Shown one piece after another: positions 52,066 to 60,914 of a stretch of DNA of 64,000 nucleotides. Under the pieces are notes generated by a model. That model saw nothing but the letters and a program-made list of their open reading frames with translations, ran no database searches and was not told the DNA's origin. Origin of the DNA: Trinickia acidisoli (GTDB taxonomy: Bacteria; Pseudomonadota; Gammaproteobacteria; Burkholderiales; Burkholderiaceae); assembly GCF_017315725.1 (NCBI RefSeq), contig NZ_JAFLRG010000002.1:496001-560000 (forward strand), read 5' to 3'. The stretch's first letter is position 1, and the number at the start of each line of letters is the position of its first letter. The position numbers and the translations under genes are program-made.

Positions 52066-53022
52066 ATGAAACGTCAAGCATATAGGCTCATCGCGAGCCG
52101 CCTCGGTCTAGCGTTGCTGACCTTGCTGATCGTGTCCGCGCTCGTGTTCGCCATGACGGGCCTGCTGCCGGGCGATGCCGCGCAGCAGGCGCTCGGACAA
52201 GCGGCAACACCGGCGGCCGTGGCGGCATTGCGGCATCAGTTCGGTCTCGATCAACCGGCGTTGCAGCGGTATTTGGAGTGGCTCGCGCATATCGTTCGCG
52301 GCAATTTCGGCATGTCGATGTCGAACAGCTTGCCCGTGAGCGAACTGATCAAGACACGCCTGCCCAATTCACTGATGCTCGCGGGATTGACGACGATCGT
52401 CGCCGTGCCGGTCGCGCTCGCCATCGGCATCTTGTCGGCGATGTATCGCGGCTCGTGGCTCGATCGCGTGCTCAACGTCCTGACGCTGTCCACGGTTGCG
52501 GTGCCCGAGTTTCTCGTCGCGACGATCGCCGTGTTGATCTTCGCCGTGAAGCTGCATTGGCTGCCGGCGCTGTCGTATTTGTCGTCGGTCTCTTCGTTCG
52601 GCGATCTCGTGCGCATTTACGCCATGCCCGTCATGACGCTCTGCTGCGTGCTGGTGGCGCAGATGGCGCGCATGACGCGTGCGGCCGTGCTCGATCAATT
52701 GAGTTCGGGCTACGTCGAAATGGCGTGCCTGAAGGGTGCATCGCCCGTGCGCGTCGTGCTCAAGCACGTGCTGCCCAATGCGATCGGCCCGATCGCCAAC
52801 GCGGTGGCGTTGAGCTTGTCCTACCTGTTCGGCGGCGTGGTTATCGTCGAATCGATCTTCAACTATCCGGGACTCGCGAGCCTCATGGTGGACGCGGTGA
52901 CCAACCGCGACATGCCGCTCGTGCAGGGCTGCGTCATGGTGTTTTGCGCAGCTTATCTCGCGCTCGTATTGATGGCCGACTTATGTCAGATCGTTTCCAA
53001 TCCGAGGCTTCGTCAACGATGA
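52066..53022 (+). CDS. Peptide-type ABC transporter permease (DppB/GsiC-like)
   Basis: A 318-residue inner-membrane permease with six helices. 'GDAAQQALGQAATPAAVAAL', 'FGLDQPALQRYLEWLAHIVR' and the EAA-type loop 'YVEMACLKGASPVRVVLKHV' are typical of the first permease of dipeptide transporters. ATG 52066 with AGGAGG nine bases before it is preferred; GTG 52060 is too close to that site. The last codons overlap the next gene (ATGA at 53019). Confidence 0.9.
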   Translation: MKRQAYRLIASRLGLALLTLLIVSALVFAMTGLLPGDAAQQALGQAATPAAVAALRHQFGLDQPALQRYLEWLAHIVRGNFGMSMSNSLPVSELIKTRLPNSLMLAGLTTIVAVPVALAIGILSAMYRGSWLDRVLNVLTLSTVAVPEFLVATIAVLIFAVKLHWLPALSYLSSVSSFGDLVRIYAMPVMTLCCVLVAQMARMTRAAVLDQLSSGYVEMACLKGASPVRVVLKHVLPNAIGPIANAVALSLSYLFGGVVIVESIFNYPGLASLMVDAVTNRDMPLVQGCVMVFCAAYLALVLMADLCQIVSNPRLRQR

Positions 53023-53930
53023 ACCATTCCGCTCAACCCTCCATTGCGCATCCGGGTACGCAGATCTACGACGATGCCTCGCACGATGTGCCGGCCCGTC
53101 CGCGTCGCGTTCGCCGGCTTCGTCTATCGGGGCTCGGCAAGATCGGTTTCGCCGTGGTGTGCTTCTGGCTCGCGATGGCCGTGTTCGGGCCGTTGCTCGC
53201 GCCGTACAGGGAAGGCGCATTGTCGTCGACGCTGAGCTTGGCGAGCTACAGCATGGCGCATCCGCTCGGTACCGACTACCTAGGCCGCGACATGCTGAGC
53301 CGCATCCTGTTCGGCACACGTTACACGGTTGGCTTGGCGTTGGCGGCTGCCGTGCTTGCGAGCGGCACCGGTACGTGCTTCGGGCTGCTGGCCGCCATTG
53401 CGCCGCGGTGGGTCGACGAAGTCTTGAGCCGTTTCTTCGACGCGTTGATTTCGATTCCGAGCAAAGTGCTCGCCTTGGTGGCCATCGCGGCGTTCGGGTC
53501 GTCGATTCCGGTGCTGACGCTGGTGGCGGCCGTGGCGTACATCCCCGGTTCGTTCCGCATCTCCCGTTCGCTCGCGGTCAATTTGATGACGCTCGAATAC
53601 GTGCAGGTCGCACGTGCACGCGGCGAGCGCATGTTGTATATCGCCCGCGTCGAATTGCTGCCCAACATGATTCATCCGGTGCTCGCCGATTTCGGGCTGC
53701 GTTTCGTCTTTATCGTGCTGTTGCTGAGTGGCCTCAGCTTCCTCGGTCTCGGGGTGCAGCCGCCCAATGCCGATTGGGGCTCGCTCGTTCGCGAAAACCT
53801 AGGCGGCTTGGCGCAAGCGGCACCTGCCGTGTTGATGCCGTCGATCGCGATCGCCACGCTGACGGTCGGCATGAATCTGATGATCGACAGCTTGCGCCGT
53901 CATGGCGGGTTTGCGCAAGGAGACCGGTAA
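53019..53930 (+). CDS. Peptide-type ABC transporter permease (DppC-like)
   Basis: A 303-residue permease. 'PLLAPYREGALSSTLSLASY', then 'HPLGTDYLGRDMLSRILFGT', and the coupling loop 'YVQVARARGERMLYIARVEL' are characteristic of DppC. ATG 53019 overlaps the preceding stop (ATGA); ATG 52983 in the same frame is an alternative. It ends in TAATG, its last A being the first base of the ATPase gene. It should pair with the DppB-like protein. Confidence 0.9.
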   Translation: MNHSAQPSIAHPGTQIYDDASHDVPARPRRVRRLRLSGLGKIGFAVVCFWLAMAVFGPLLAPYREGALSSTLSLASYSMAHPLGTDYLGRDMLSRILFGTRYTVGLALAAAVLASGTGTCFGLLAAIAPRWVDEVLSRFFDALISIPSKVLALVAIAAFGSSIPVLTLVAAVAYIPGSFRISRSLAVNLMTLEYVQVARARGERMLYIARVELLPNMIHPVLADFGLRFVFIVLLLSGLSFLGLGVQPPNADWGSLVRENLGGLAQAAPAVLMPSIAIATLTVGMNLMIDSLRRHGGFAQGDR

Positions 53931-55783
53931 TGAGCGAGGTCATGATCGAAGTGAAGGGCTTGCGCATCGTCGCGGGGGGCACGGGCGCCGACGCCGATGC
54001 CGTCGAGATCGTGAAGGGCGTCGACTTCACCGTGAGGAAAGGCGAGGTGCTGGCCTTGATCGGCGAGTCGGGCTCGGGCAAGACGACGATCGCATTGTCG
54101 TTGCTCGGCTATACGCGGCAAGGTTGCGCGTTTGCCGGCGGCAGCGTGCGCGTGGCCGGTACCGACGTGCTCACGCTCGATGAAGCGGGCCGGCGTGGGC
54201 TGCGCTCGCGGACCGTGGCTTATGTCGCGCAAAGTGCGGCGGCGGGGTTCAATCCGGCGCGCACGTTGATGGACCAAGTCATCGAGCCCGCGCTGCTGCA
54301 CCGCTTGATGAAGCGCGAGGCCGCCCGCGCGAAGGCGATCGATTTGTTTCGTGCATTGGCGTTGCCTTCGCCTGAGCGCATCGGCGAGCGCTATCCGCAT
54401 CAGGTGTCGGGCGGACAACTACAGCGCTTGATGGCCGCGATGGCGTTGATCACCGATCCGGCCGTCGTCGTTTTCGACGAACCGACGACCGCGCTCGACG
54501 TCACGACGCAAATCGAGGTGCTGGCCGCATTCAAGCGCGTGATCAAAGAAGTCGGAACGACGGCAGTGTACGTGTCGCACGATCTGGCGGTCGTGGCGCA
54601 GATGGCGGATCGGATCGTCGTGCTCAACGGCGGGGAAGTGCAGGAGTGCGGCGACGTCGACCAAGTGCTCGATGCGCCCGCGCATGCCTATACGCGCGCA
54701 TTGTTGGCCGCGTCCGCGCGACGCGACGCGCAGGTCGGCGATACGTGGGCCGATGCCGCTGCCGCTGCGCCGCTGCTGCAGATACGCGGCCTATCGGCCG
54801 GCTATGGTCGCATCGACCGAGACGGTAACCCGGCGGTGCGCGTGCTCGACGACGTCAATCTATCGATCGCGCGCGGCAGTGCGCTCGGCGTCATCGGCGA
54901 ATCCGGCTCCGGCAAAACGACGCTCGCGCGCGTCGTGGCCGGGCTCGTCGAGCGCGCGAGCGGCGATGTGCTGTTCGAAGGACAGCCATTGTCTGCGCAA
55001 TTGGCCGGACGCACTCCCGATCAATACCGCAGGATTCAACTCGTTTTTCAGAACGCGGATACGGCGCTCAACCCGAGCCATACCGTGGAAGAGATACTGG
55101 GTCGCCCGCTCGCGTTCTACAAGGGCACGCGCGGCGCCGCGGCGAAGCGCCGTATCGCGGAGTTGCTCGATCTCGTCAAGTTGCCTGCGTCGACCGCCAC
55201 GCGCCGTCCGGGCGGTTTATCCGGCGGTCAAAAGCAGCGTGTCAATTTTGCGCGAGCATTGGCCGCGGAGCCGTCGCTGATTCTTTGCGACGAAGTGACG
55301 TCGGCGCTCGATACCGTCGTCGGCGCGGCGATTCTAGAGTTGCTGCGCGAGTTGCGGCGCGAACTGCGCGTGTCGTACATGTTCATCAGCCACGACATCT
55401 CCACCGTCCGCGCCGTTTGCGACGACGTCATCGTGTTGTACGCGGGCAGGCGAGTGGAGGCGGGGCAGCCGCGGCTGCTCGATCAACCGCCGCACCACCC
55501 CTATACGGGCTTGCTCGTCGATTCCGTGCCGGCACTCAAGCGCGGTTGGCTCGATGCCCGCCGCAATGTCGGGACCTGCGCGTTGCCTCCGCTTTCCGAT
55601 GGCGCGAGCGGTTCGAACGGCGACGAACTGTGCAGCTTCCGCACGCGCTGCCCGGCCCGGGTGGAAGGTAAATGCAATGCGATACGGCCGCCGCTGCGCA
55701 CGCTGCCGTCGGGCGTGCAAATTCTTTGTCATCGATCGGCCGACGAGTTGAAGCAGTTTCAACCGTTGCGAGGCGCCGCATGA
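53930..55783 (+). CDS. Fused dual-domain ABC ATPase (DppD-DppF-type)
   Basis: A 617-residue cytoplasmic ATPase in which the two nucleotide-binding subunits of a peptide transporter are one polypeptide. First half: Walker A GESGSGKTT (45-53), signature SGGQLQR (160-166), Walker B FDEPTTALD. Second half: Walker A GESGSGKTT (323-331), signature SGGQKQR (431-437) and DEVTSALD, where Val replaces the usual Pro. The C-terminal 'CSFRTRCPARVEGKCNAIRP' is the oligopeptide-type cysteine-containing tail. The start overlaps the permease stop (TAATG) with AAGGAGA in front. Confidence 0.9.
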   Translation: MSEVMIEVKGLRIVAGGTGADADAVEIVKGVDFTVRKGEVLALIGESGSGKTTIALSLLGYTRQGCAFAGGSVRVAGTDVLTLDEAGRRGLRSRTVAYVAQSAAAGFNPARTLMDQVIEPALLHRLMKREAARAKAIDLFRALALPSPERIGERYPHQVSGGQLQRLMAAMALITDPAVVVFDEPTTALDVTTQIEVLAAFKRVIKEVGTTAVYVSHDLAVVAQMADRIVVLNGGEVQECGDVDQVLDAPAHAYTRALLAASARRDAQVGDTWADAAAAAPLLQIRGLSAGYGRIDRDGNPAVRVLDDVNLSIARGSALGVIGESGSGKTTLARVVAGLVERASGDVLFEGQPLSAQLAGRTPDQYRRIQLVFQNADTALNPSHTVEEILGRPLAFYKGTRGAAAKRRIAELLDLVKLPASTATRRPGGLSGGQKQRVNFARALAAEPSLILCDEVTSALDTVVGAAILELLRELRRELRVSYMFISHDISTVRAVCDDVIVLYAGRRVEAGQPRLLDQPPHHPYTGLLVDSVPALKRGWLDARRNVGTCALPPLSDGASGSNGDELCSFRTRCPARVEGKCNAIRPPLRTLPSGVQILCHRSADELKQFQPLRGAA

Positions 55784-56094
55784 ATGGCCGATTCGTGCGC
55801 GTGGCCGAGCGCGGGCGCAAGACGTTCAAGATCATGATCGACGGCGTCGCATGCGATGCGGCACAAGGCGATACGGTGCTGGTCGCGCTGTTGAGTTCGG
55901 TGCGTGCCGTGCGCGATTCCGAGTTCGGCGATGGCCGACGTGCGGGGTTTTGTCTGATGGGGGCATGCCAGGATTGTTGGGTTTGGGCGGAGGACGGCAC
56001 GCGGCTGCGCGCCTGCACGACACCGGCCGCGCCCGGCATGTCGCTCGTGACGCGGCTGAGCGAAGCGAAGGAGTGCGTATGGCCGCGCGCGTGA
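55780..56094 (+). CDS. [2Fe-2S] ferredoxin-like small subunit of opine-oxidase type
   Basis: A 104-residue protein with the ferredoxin pattern Cys58-x4-Cys63-x2-Cys66-x12-Cys79 (CLMGACQDCWVW … ACTTP). Proteins of this size and pattern are the small (gamma/A) subunits of octopine/nopaline oxidases, of hydrogen cyanide synthase (HcnA) and of D-hydroxyproline dehydrogenase. It carries electrons between the two flavin subunits encoded next. ATG 55780 overlaps the ATPase stop (ATGA). Confidence 0.87.
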   Translation: MNGRFVRVAERGRKTFKIMIDGVACDAAQGDTVLVALLSSVRAVRDSEFGDGRRAGFCLMGACQDCWVWAEDGTRLRACTTPAAPGMSLVTRLSEAKECVWPRA

Positions 56095-57449
56095 TCGTGA
56101 TCGGTGCGGGGCCGGCCGGGGTTCGGGCGGCGCAGGCATTCGTCGAGGCGGGGCACCGTCCCATCGTGATCGATGAGGGTCGGCGCGACGGTGGCCAAAT
56201 CTATCGACGGCAACCCGAGGAATTCACCCGTTCGTACGGCACGCTATACGGTACCGAAGCCAAGCGGGCCGCGGCGCTGCATCAGACCTTCGATGTGTTG
56301 AAGCCGCGGATCGACTACCTTCCCGATACACTCGTGTGGAACATCTCGTCGGGCGAACTGCATTTAGTGACCGCAGAGCGATACCGTTCGCTTGCATTCG
56401 ATGCGCTCGTCGTCTGCAGCGGCGCGACCGATCGCCTGATGCCCGTCAAAGGATGGCATTACGCGGGCACCTACAGTCTCGGCGGTGCGCAGATCGCCTT
56501 GAAGTCGCAGGGATGTGCGATCGGGAGCCGCCCCGTGCTGCTCGGCACGGGGCCGTTGCTCTATCTGCTTGCGGCGCAATACGTGAAGGCAGGGGTGAGT
56601 CTTGCCGCGGTACTCGATACGTCGACGCAGCAGCAGCGCTTGCGCGCACTGCCGGCGATGGCCGCTATCCCGGCCGCGCTATTGAAGGGCGTCAAGCTCT
56701 TGTACACGTTGCGCGAAGCGCGGATTGCCGTTCATCGCGGCGTGCGTCCGCTCGAAATAATTGGCACGCCTACCGATGGCGTGCACGGCATTGCCGTCGA
56801 ATTGGCAAACGGCATGCGGCTCGAGTTGGCGTGCGACGCCGTTGCGCTCGGCTACCATCTTCGCCCCGAAACGCAGTTGGCCGATTTGGCGGGATGCGCG
56901 TTCGAATTCGACGCAGCGGGCCGGCAGTGGCTGCCGCGCGTGGATGGAGATGGACGCAGCAGCGTCAAAGGCGTTTATCTCGCCGGCGACGGCGCACGCG
57001 TTCGCGGTGCCGATGCCGCCGAACGCGCGGGGCGCTTGGCCGCGCTTGCCGCGCTGCACGATTTGAACGTGAACGTTCAAGGCATCGCCGAATTGCGCCG
57101 GTCGCTGGCTCGATATACGCGTTTCGCCGATGGCCTGAGGCGCGCGTTCGCTTGGCCCGCGCAACAGGCAGCGCAATTGCCCGACGACGCGATCGTATGT
57201 CGCTGCGAATCGATCACGGCCGGCGCGTTGCGCGAGGTCGTACGTGCCACGGGCGCGTGCGAGGCAAATCGCGCGAAGGCGTTTTCGCGTGTGGGGATGG
57301 GTCGATGCCAAGGGCGCTATTGCGGCCATGCGGGTGCCGAAGTCATAGCGGCCGCTGCCGGCGTGCCGCTCGAGAACGTGGGGCGGCTGCGTTCGCAAGC
57401 CCCGGTGAAACCATTGCCGATGGCGATTATTGAGGACTCCGAAGTATGA
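56079..57449 (+). CDS. FAD/NAD-binding subunit with BFD-type [2Fe-2S] domain (HcnB/OoxA-like)
   Basis: A 456-residue flavoprotein. VIVIGAGPAGVRAAQAFVEA is the N-terminal FAD site and the second nucleotide site is near RPVLLGTGPLLYLLAAQY. The C terminus has the BFD-like iron-sulfur binding domain: CRCESITAGALRE … MGRCQGRYCG. This is the large alpha subunit of the opine oxidase/HcnABC/hydroxyproline-dehydrogenase family. The gene starts inside the end of the small-subunit gene (16-base overlap) and ends in an ATGA overlap with the next. Confidence 0.87.
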   Translation: MAARVIVIGAGPAGVRAAQAFVEAGHRPIVIDEGRRDGGQIYRRQPEEFTRSYGTLYGTEAKRAAALHQTFDVLKPRIDYLPDTLVWNISSGELHLVTAERYRSLAFDALVVCSGATDRLMPVKGWHYAGTYSLGGAQIALKSQGCAIGSRPVLLGTGPLLYLLAAQYVKAGVSLAAVLDTSTQQQRLRALPAMAAIPAALLKGVKLLYTLREARIAVHRGVRPLEIIGTPTDGVHGIAVELANGMRLELACDAVALGYHLRPETQLADLAGCAFEFDAAGRQWLPRVDGDGRSSVKGVYLAGDGARVRGADAAERAGRLAALAALHDLNVNVQGIAELRRSLARYTRFADGLRRAFAWPAQQAAQLPDDAIVCRCESITAGALREVVRATGACEANRAKAFSRVGMGRCQGRYCGHAGAEVIAAAAGVPLENVGRLRSQAPVKPLPMAIIEDSEV

Positions 57450-58609
57450 AGCCGATGGAATCGGACGTCATCGTTATCGGCGGCGGCATCGTCGGCACCA
57501 CGACGGCCTTTTTCTTGCGTCGACGCGGTCATTCCGTGCGCCTGCTCGAGCGCGGCCTGACGGGACAACAAGCCAGCGGCGTCAACTTCGGCGGTATCCG
57601 TCGGCAGGGCCGCGCACTCGAACAATTGCCGATCGCCAACCGCGCGCTCGCCACATGGCGGCACGCGGCCGAATGGCTCGGCGAAGACGTCGAGTTCCTT
57701 GCGAGCGGCCATACGCGTGTCTGCTATCACGAGCAGGACGTCGACCATTTCGTCCGCTACGCGAGCGATGCGCGCGCATGCGGGCTCGATCTCGAGGTGC
57801 TGCAAGGCCGGGCCATGTTCGAACGATTTCCGTTTCTCGGCCGTGAGGTGCTAGCCGCATCGGTGTCGCCGCTGGACGGCCATGCAAATCCACGGCTCGC
57901 GGCGCCTGCGTTCGGACGCGCTGCCGCGCGGCTCGGCGCCGACGTTCGAGAAAGCGTCGAAGTCGTTCGCGTCGAACACGACGGAGCCGGCTTTCGTGTC
58001 GAAGACAAAGCGGGCCTCGTCTATCGCAGCGCTCAGCTCGTGATTTGCACGGGCGCTTGGGCCAACCGCTTGAGTGCGCAATTCGGCGAGTCGGTACCGC
58101 TCGAAACGCGCGGCCCGCAAATGGCCGTGACCGAGCCGGTGCCATACGTATTTCATTCGTCGATGGGCGTGTTTACATCGGTCAAGCAAGAAAGCGTCTA
58201 TTTCCGTCAGATCCCGCGCGGCAATCTGATTCTCGGCGGTGGCCCCCCTGGGCCATCGAGCATCGAGACCTGCCGGGCAGGCGTGCTGCCGATCAACACC
58301 GTGCGGCAAATGACGCAGTTTCGCCGGCTCGTGCCGAGCCTTGCGCCGCTGCACGTGATTCGCACCTGGAGCGGCGTGGAGGGCTACCTGCCCGACGCCG
58401 AGCCGGTGATCGGATCAAGCGGCAAAGTCGCCGGCCTGTTCTACGGTTTCGGATTCAACGGGGCGGGTTTTCAGATCGGGCCGGGGGTGGGTGAGACGCT
58501 GGCCGAATTGGTATCGACGGGCGCGACGTCCATTGCGCTCGAGAAATTTTCGATCGGCCGCTTCGGCGAGCGGGCCGCGGCGACAAAGGAACGAGCAGGT
58601 GTCCTATGA
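57446..58609 (+). CDS. FAD-dependent amino acid oxidase subunit (HcnC/OoxB-like)
   Basis: A 387-residue DAO-type flavoprotein, 'DVIVIGGGIVGTTTAFFLRR', with 'FNGAGFQIGPGVGETLAELV' at the C terminus. It is the catalytic beta subunit in the three-subunit family and oxidises the C-N bond of the substrate. The substrate range of relatives includes octopine, nopaline, glycine (HCN synthase), D-hydroxyproline and proline; which one applies cannot be read from sequence. It overlaps the AraC gene by ATGA. The dedicated transporter upstream favours an imported opine-like or N-substituted amino acid over endogenous glycine. Confidence 0.88.
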   Translation: MKPMESDVIVIGGGIVGTTTAFFLRRRGHSVRLLERGLTGQQASGVNFGGIRRQGRALEQLPIANRALATWRHAAEWLGEDVEFLASGHTRVCYHEQDVDHFVRYASDARACGLDLEVLQGRAMFERFPFLGREVLAASVSPLDGHANPRLAAPAFGRAAARLGADVRESVEVVRVEHDGAGFRVEDKAGLVYRSAQLVICTGAWANRLSAQFGESVPLETRGPQMAVTEPVPYVFHSSMGVFTSVKQESVYFRQIPRGNLILGGGPPGPSSIETCRAGVLPINTVRQMTQFRRLVPSLAPLHVIRTWSGVEGYLPDAEPVIGSSGKVAGLFYGFGFNGAGFQIGPGVGETLAELVSTGATSIALEKFSIGRFGERAAATKERAGVL

Positions 58610-59040
58610 GGCGAACCGAAGGGCTTGATCAAGCACGGGCGTTTATCGAGGCGCATTTCGACGAACCGCTGACGCTGCAACAAATGGCCGCGCCGGCCGC
58701 ACTGAGCATCTCACGATTCGCCACCGCGTTTCGCGAGCGTTTCGGTTCATCGCCCTATCGCTATCTATGCGGCTTGCGAATCAAGCGTGCGCAATCGCTG
58801 CTGCTGGCCGGCGTGCCGAGCATCGCAGTGGCGACGGAAGTCGGATTTTTCGATCAGAGCCACTTCGGCCGGCATTTCAAGCGCTTTTGCGGCATGACGC
58901 CGACCGGCTTCGTAGCAAGCGCGCTGGCCAAGCATGGAATGGCCACGAACTTAGGACAACGAAACATCGGCGACGACATGCCGAGCATTCGTTCGTCGAG
59001 CGTCGAGCGCGTTCAGCGAAAGCATGGTTCAATCCGGTAG
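58606..59040 (+). CDS. AraC-family regulator, DNA-binding domain only
   Basis: A 144-residue protein holding just the tandem helix-turn-helix of AraC regulators: 'LDQARAFIEAHFDEPLTLQQ', SISRFATAFRERFGSSPYRY and the second motif 'IAVATEVGFFDQSHFGRHFK' with 'RFCGMTPTGF'. A ligand-binding N-terminal domain is lacking, so it may work in response to levels or with a partner. It overlaps the oxidase gene by ATGA and probably governs the operon. Short AraC proteins of this kind are known (SoxS-like), but here within a catabolic operon. Confidence 0.88.
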   Translation: MRRTEGLDQARAFIEAHFDEPLTLQQMAAPAALSISRFATAFRERFGSSPYRYLCGLRIKRAQSLLLAGVPSIAVATEVGFFDQSHFGRHFKRFCGMTPTGFVASALAKHGMATNLGQRNIGDDMPSIRSSSVERVQRKHGSIR

Positions 59041-59064
59041 CTTATCCGTGTCAGGAGTCACGAC

Positions 59065-60036
59065 GTGAGTCTCGAAGCCTATCCGATCGAAATCGAATTT
59101 CCGACTATCGACCGCCATGCGAGCGGCAACACCGGGATCGACTACGTGCATACGTTCGATTCGGGCGTGCCCGGCCCGCATGTGATGATCAACGCGCTGA
59201 CGCATGGAAACGAGGTCTGCGGTGCGATCGTCGTCGACGCCCTGTTGCAGTTTGCGTTGAGGCCGCGTCGCGGCCGGCTGACGCTTTCGTTCGCGAACGT
59301 GCAGGCGTATGCGCGCTTCGACCCGCAGCATCCCGACAAGTCGCGCTACGTCGATCAGGATTTCAATCGCGTCTGGACGGCCGCGGCGCTCGACGATCTA
59401 TCGCGCCGCTCGGCGGAACTCGACCGGGCGCGCGCGATGCGTCCCGTCGTCGATACAGTCGATTTTCTGCTCGATCTTCATTCGATGCATGAACGAAGCG
59501 CGCCGCTGATCGTATCGGGCCCGCTCGACAAGGGCATCGAACTCGCCGTGAAGCTAGGCGCGCCGGCCACGGTGATCAGCGATGAAGGCCATCCCGAAGG
59601 CCGCCGGATGCGCGATTACGCGAGCTTTAGCGACGCAAGCAGCGCAAAGAATGCGCTCTTGGTCGAATGCGGACAGCACTGGGAGCGGCGAGCGGTGAAC
59701 GTTGCGAAGGATTGCACGGCGCGGTTTTTGTTGTTGTCGGGTGTGATCGACGAAGCAGACTTGCCGCCGGGATGGATCGAGCCGTTGCCGCAGCGGATGA
59801 CGGTCGTGCGGGTGACGCAGCCCGTGGTGGCGAAGAGCATGGATTTCCGCTTTGCCGGCGATTACAGGGGCCTCGAGACGTTCGAGAAGGCGGGCACGGT
59901 GATCGGCTGGTCAGATGGCGAGCCGGTCGTGACGCCTTACGACGACTGCATGCTCGTGATGCCCTCGCTGCGGCAGTTGCGGCCCGGAGTGACAGTCGTT
60001 CGCCTTGGGCGGATCGTCAACTATCCGACCGCTTGA
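59065..60036 (+). CDS. M14-type N-acyl amino acid deacylase (AstE/DoeB/aspartoacylase family)
   Basis: A 323-residue zinc hydrolase of the succinylglutamate desuccinylase/aspartoacylase family. The zinc ligands are His47 and Glu50 (THGNEVCG) and His139 (LLDLHSMHE); the substrate carboxylate contacts Asn-Arg at about 101-102 (DQDFNRVW). The catalytic Glu region is LLVECGQHWE. It removes an acyl group from an N-acyl amino acid; relatives include N-acetyl-diaminobutyrate deacetylase (DoeB) of ectoine catabolism. It follows the AraC gene by 24 bases in the same direction, so it joins the operon's chemistry. Its last 20 bases overlap the GntR gene on the other strand. Confidence 0.87.
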   Translation: MSLEAYPIEIEFPTIDRHASGNTGIDYVHTFDSGVPGPHVMINALTHGNEVCGAIVVDALLQFALRPRRGRLTLSFANVQAYARFDPQHPDKSRYVDQDFNRVWTAAALDDLSRRSAELDRARAMRPVVDTVDFLLDLHSMHERSAPLIVSGPLDKGIELAVKLGAPATVISDEGHPEGRRMRDYASFSDASSAKNALLVECGQHWERRAVNVAKDCTARFLLLSGVIDEADLPPGWIEPLPQRMTVVRVTQPVVAKSMDFRFAGDYRGLETFEKAGTVIGWSDGEPVVTPYDDCMLVMPSLRQLRPGVTVVRLGRIVNYPTA

Positions 60037-60748
60037 GCCGCATCGAAACGGAAAACCGATCCGCGGGATGGACGCTGACCGACACCTCGAACGCGGTACC
60101 CGCCGCATCGAGGTATCGGCGCACGATTTCGAGCGCGGCACTTTCAGGCTTCGCTTGCAGCCGCTCCGCCATGTCGCGCGAAAGATTCGTCGCCTGAACG
60201 TTCTGCTGTATCTCCGAAATGCAGCGCCCATAGCGCACTTCGATCAGCGCGCTGATCAACGTCCCTGGCGCTCGACGCGCCTCCTCCGCCACTTCGCTAT
60301 AAGCCGGGTCGATATAGACGTCCGTCCAACCGACGGGCACCCGCGCGCCCTCGCGATCCACACGTAGGCTCGACACACGCAGCCAGCGTGTGCCTTCCTC
60401 GCAGTGCAACAGCTTCGCCAGCTTGCCTGTCGCTTCGATCTCGTCGATCGACTGCACCACACGCAGATGCTCGGAGCCGAACTGCACGATATCGTCGACC
60501 GAAGCCAAGGACGGCCGAAAGTCGTTCGTCGGCTGAGCCGACTCGACACGCGTGCCGGCGTTCTTTTTCCGCGACACGAATCCCAACTGCTGAAGCTCAT
60601 GCAGCGCGGCGCGGATCGTATGCCGGCTCGTGTTGTACCGATCGCGCAATTCAAGTTCGGTCGGTAGATACGAGCCGACGGGAAAACGGCCGGACGCGAT
60701 GCCCTCCGTCAGGTCGCGTGCGATATCGGCGAAGTGCGGTCTATTCAT
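60017..60748 (-). CDS. GntR-family regulator (HutC/UTRA subfamily)
   Basis: A 243-residue regulator: winged helix-turn-helix at about 8-75 (YLPTELELRDRYNTSRHTIR and AALHELQQLGFVSRKKNAGT), then a UTRA effector domain. ATG 60748. It is divergent from a fumarase/ASL-superfamily lyase gene with two strong palindromes in between (60809-60849), so it almost certainly represses that gene and itself. The inducer should be a metabolite of the lyase/DctA pathway. Confidence 0.9.
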   Translation of the reverse strand: MNRPHFADIARDLTEGIASGRFPVGSYLPTELELRDRYNTSRHTIRAALHELQQLGFVSRKKNAGTRVESAQPTNDFRPSLASVDDIVQFGSEHLRVVQSIDEIEATGKLAKLLHCEEGTRWLRVSSLRVDREGARVPVGWTDVYIDPAYSEVAEEARRAPGTLISALIEVRYGRCISEIQQNVQATNLSRDMAERLQAKPESAALEIVRRYLDAAGTAFEVSVSVHPADRFSVSMRLKRSDS

Positions 60749-60808
60749 TTGTCTGCAAAAACGCTCGTGGTCGTGGCGGGCGATCTAGGGGTTAATCATA
60801 GCTTGTTC

Positions 60809-60849
60809 AATATGTTCGAACATATTAACGTAAATATGTCCGGACATAT
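60809..60849. promoter_or_regulatory. Two palindromic GntR operators
   Basis: AATATGTTCGAACATATT (60809-60826) and ATATGTCCGGACATAT (60834-60849) are both perfect palindromes sharing ATATGTYCGRACATAT. Their centres are 24 bp apart. They lie between the GntR gene (start 60748) and the lyase gene (start 60915). Symmetric sites of this kind are typical of GntR/HutC regulators. Confidence 0.75.
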
Positions 60850-60914
60850 AGCGCTGATCTTGACACGTAGATGTCCCCATTTCGCCCCACATTTCCGCCC
60901 GTTCGAGAGGTTGC

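Noticed and set aside
55780..58609. Calling the three-subunit oxidase hydrogen cyanide synthase (hcnABC)
   Set aside because: The subunits are of that family, but opine oxidases and hydroxyproline dehydrogenases share it, and the dedicated peptide-type transporter, AraC gene and deacylase argue for catabolism rather than cyanogenesis.
59065..60036. Calling the deacylase DoeB of an ectoine-degradation cluster
   Set aside because: The family fits, but no ectoine hydrolase (DoeA) or ectoine transporter is in the window.
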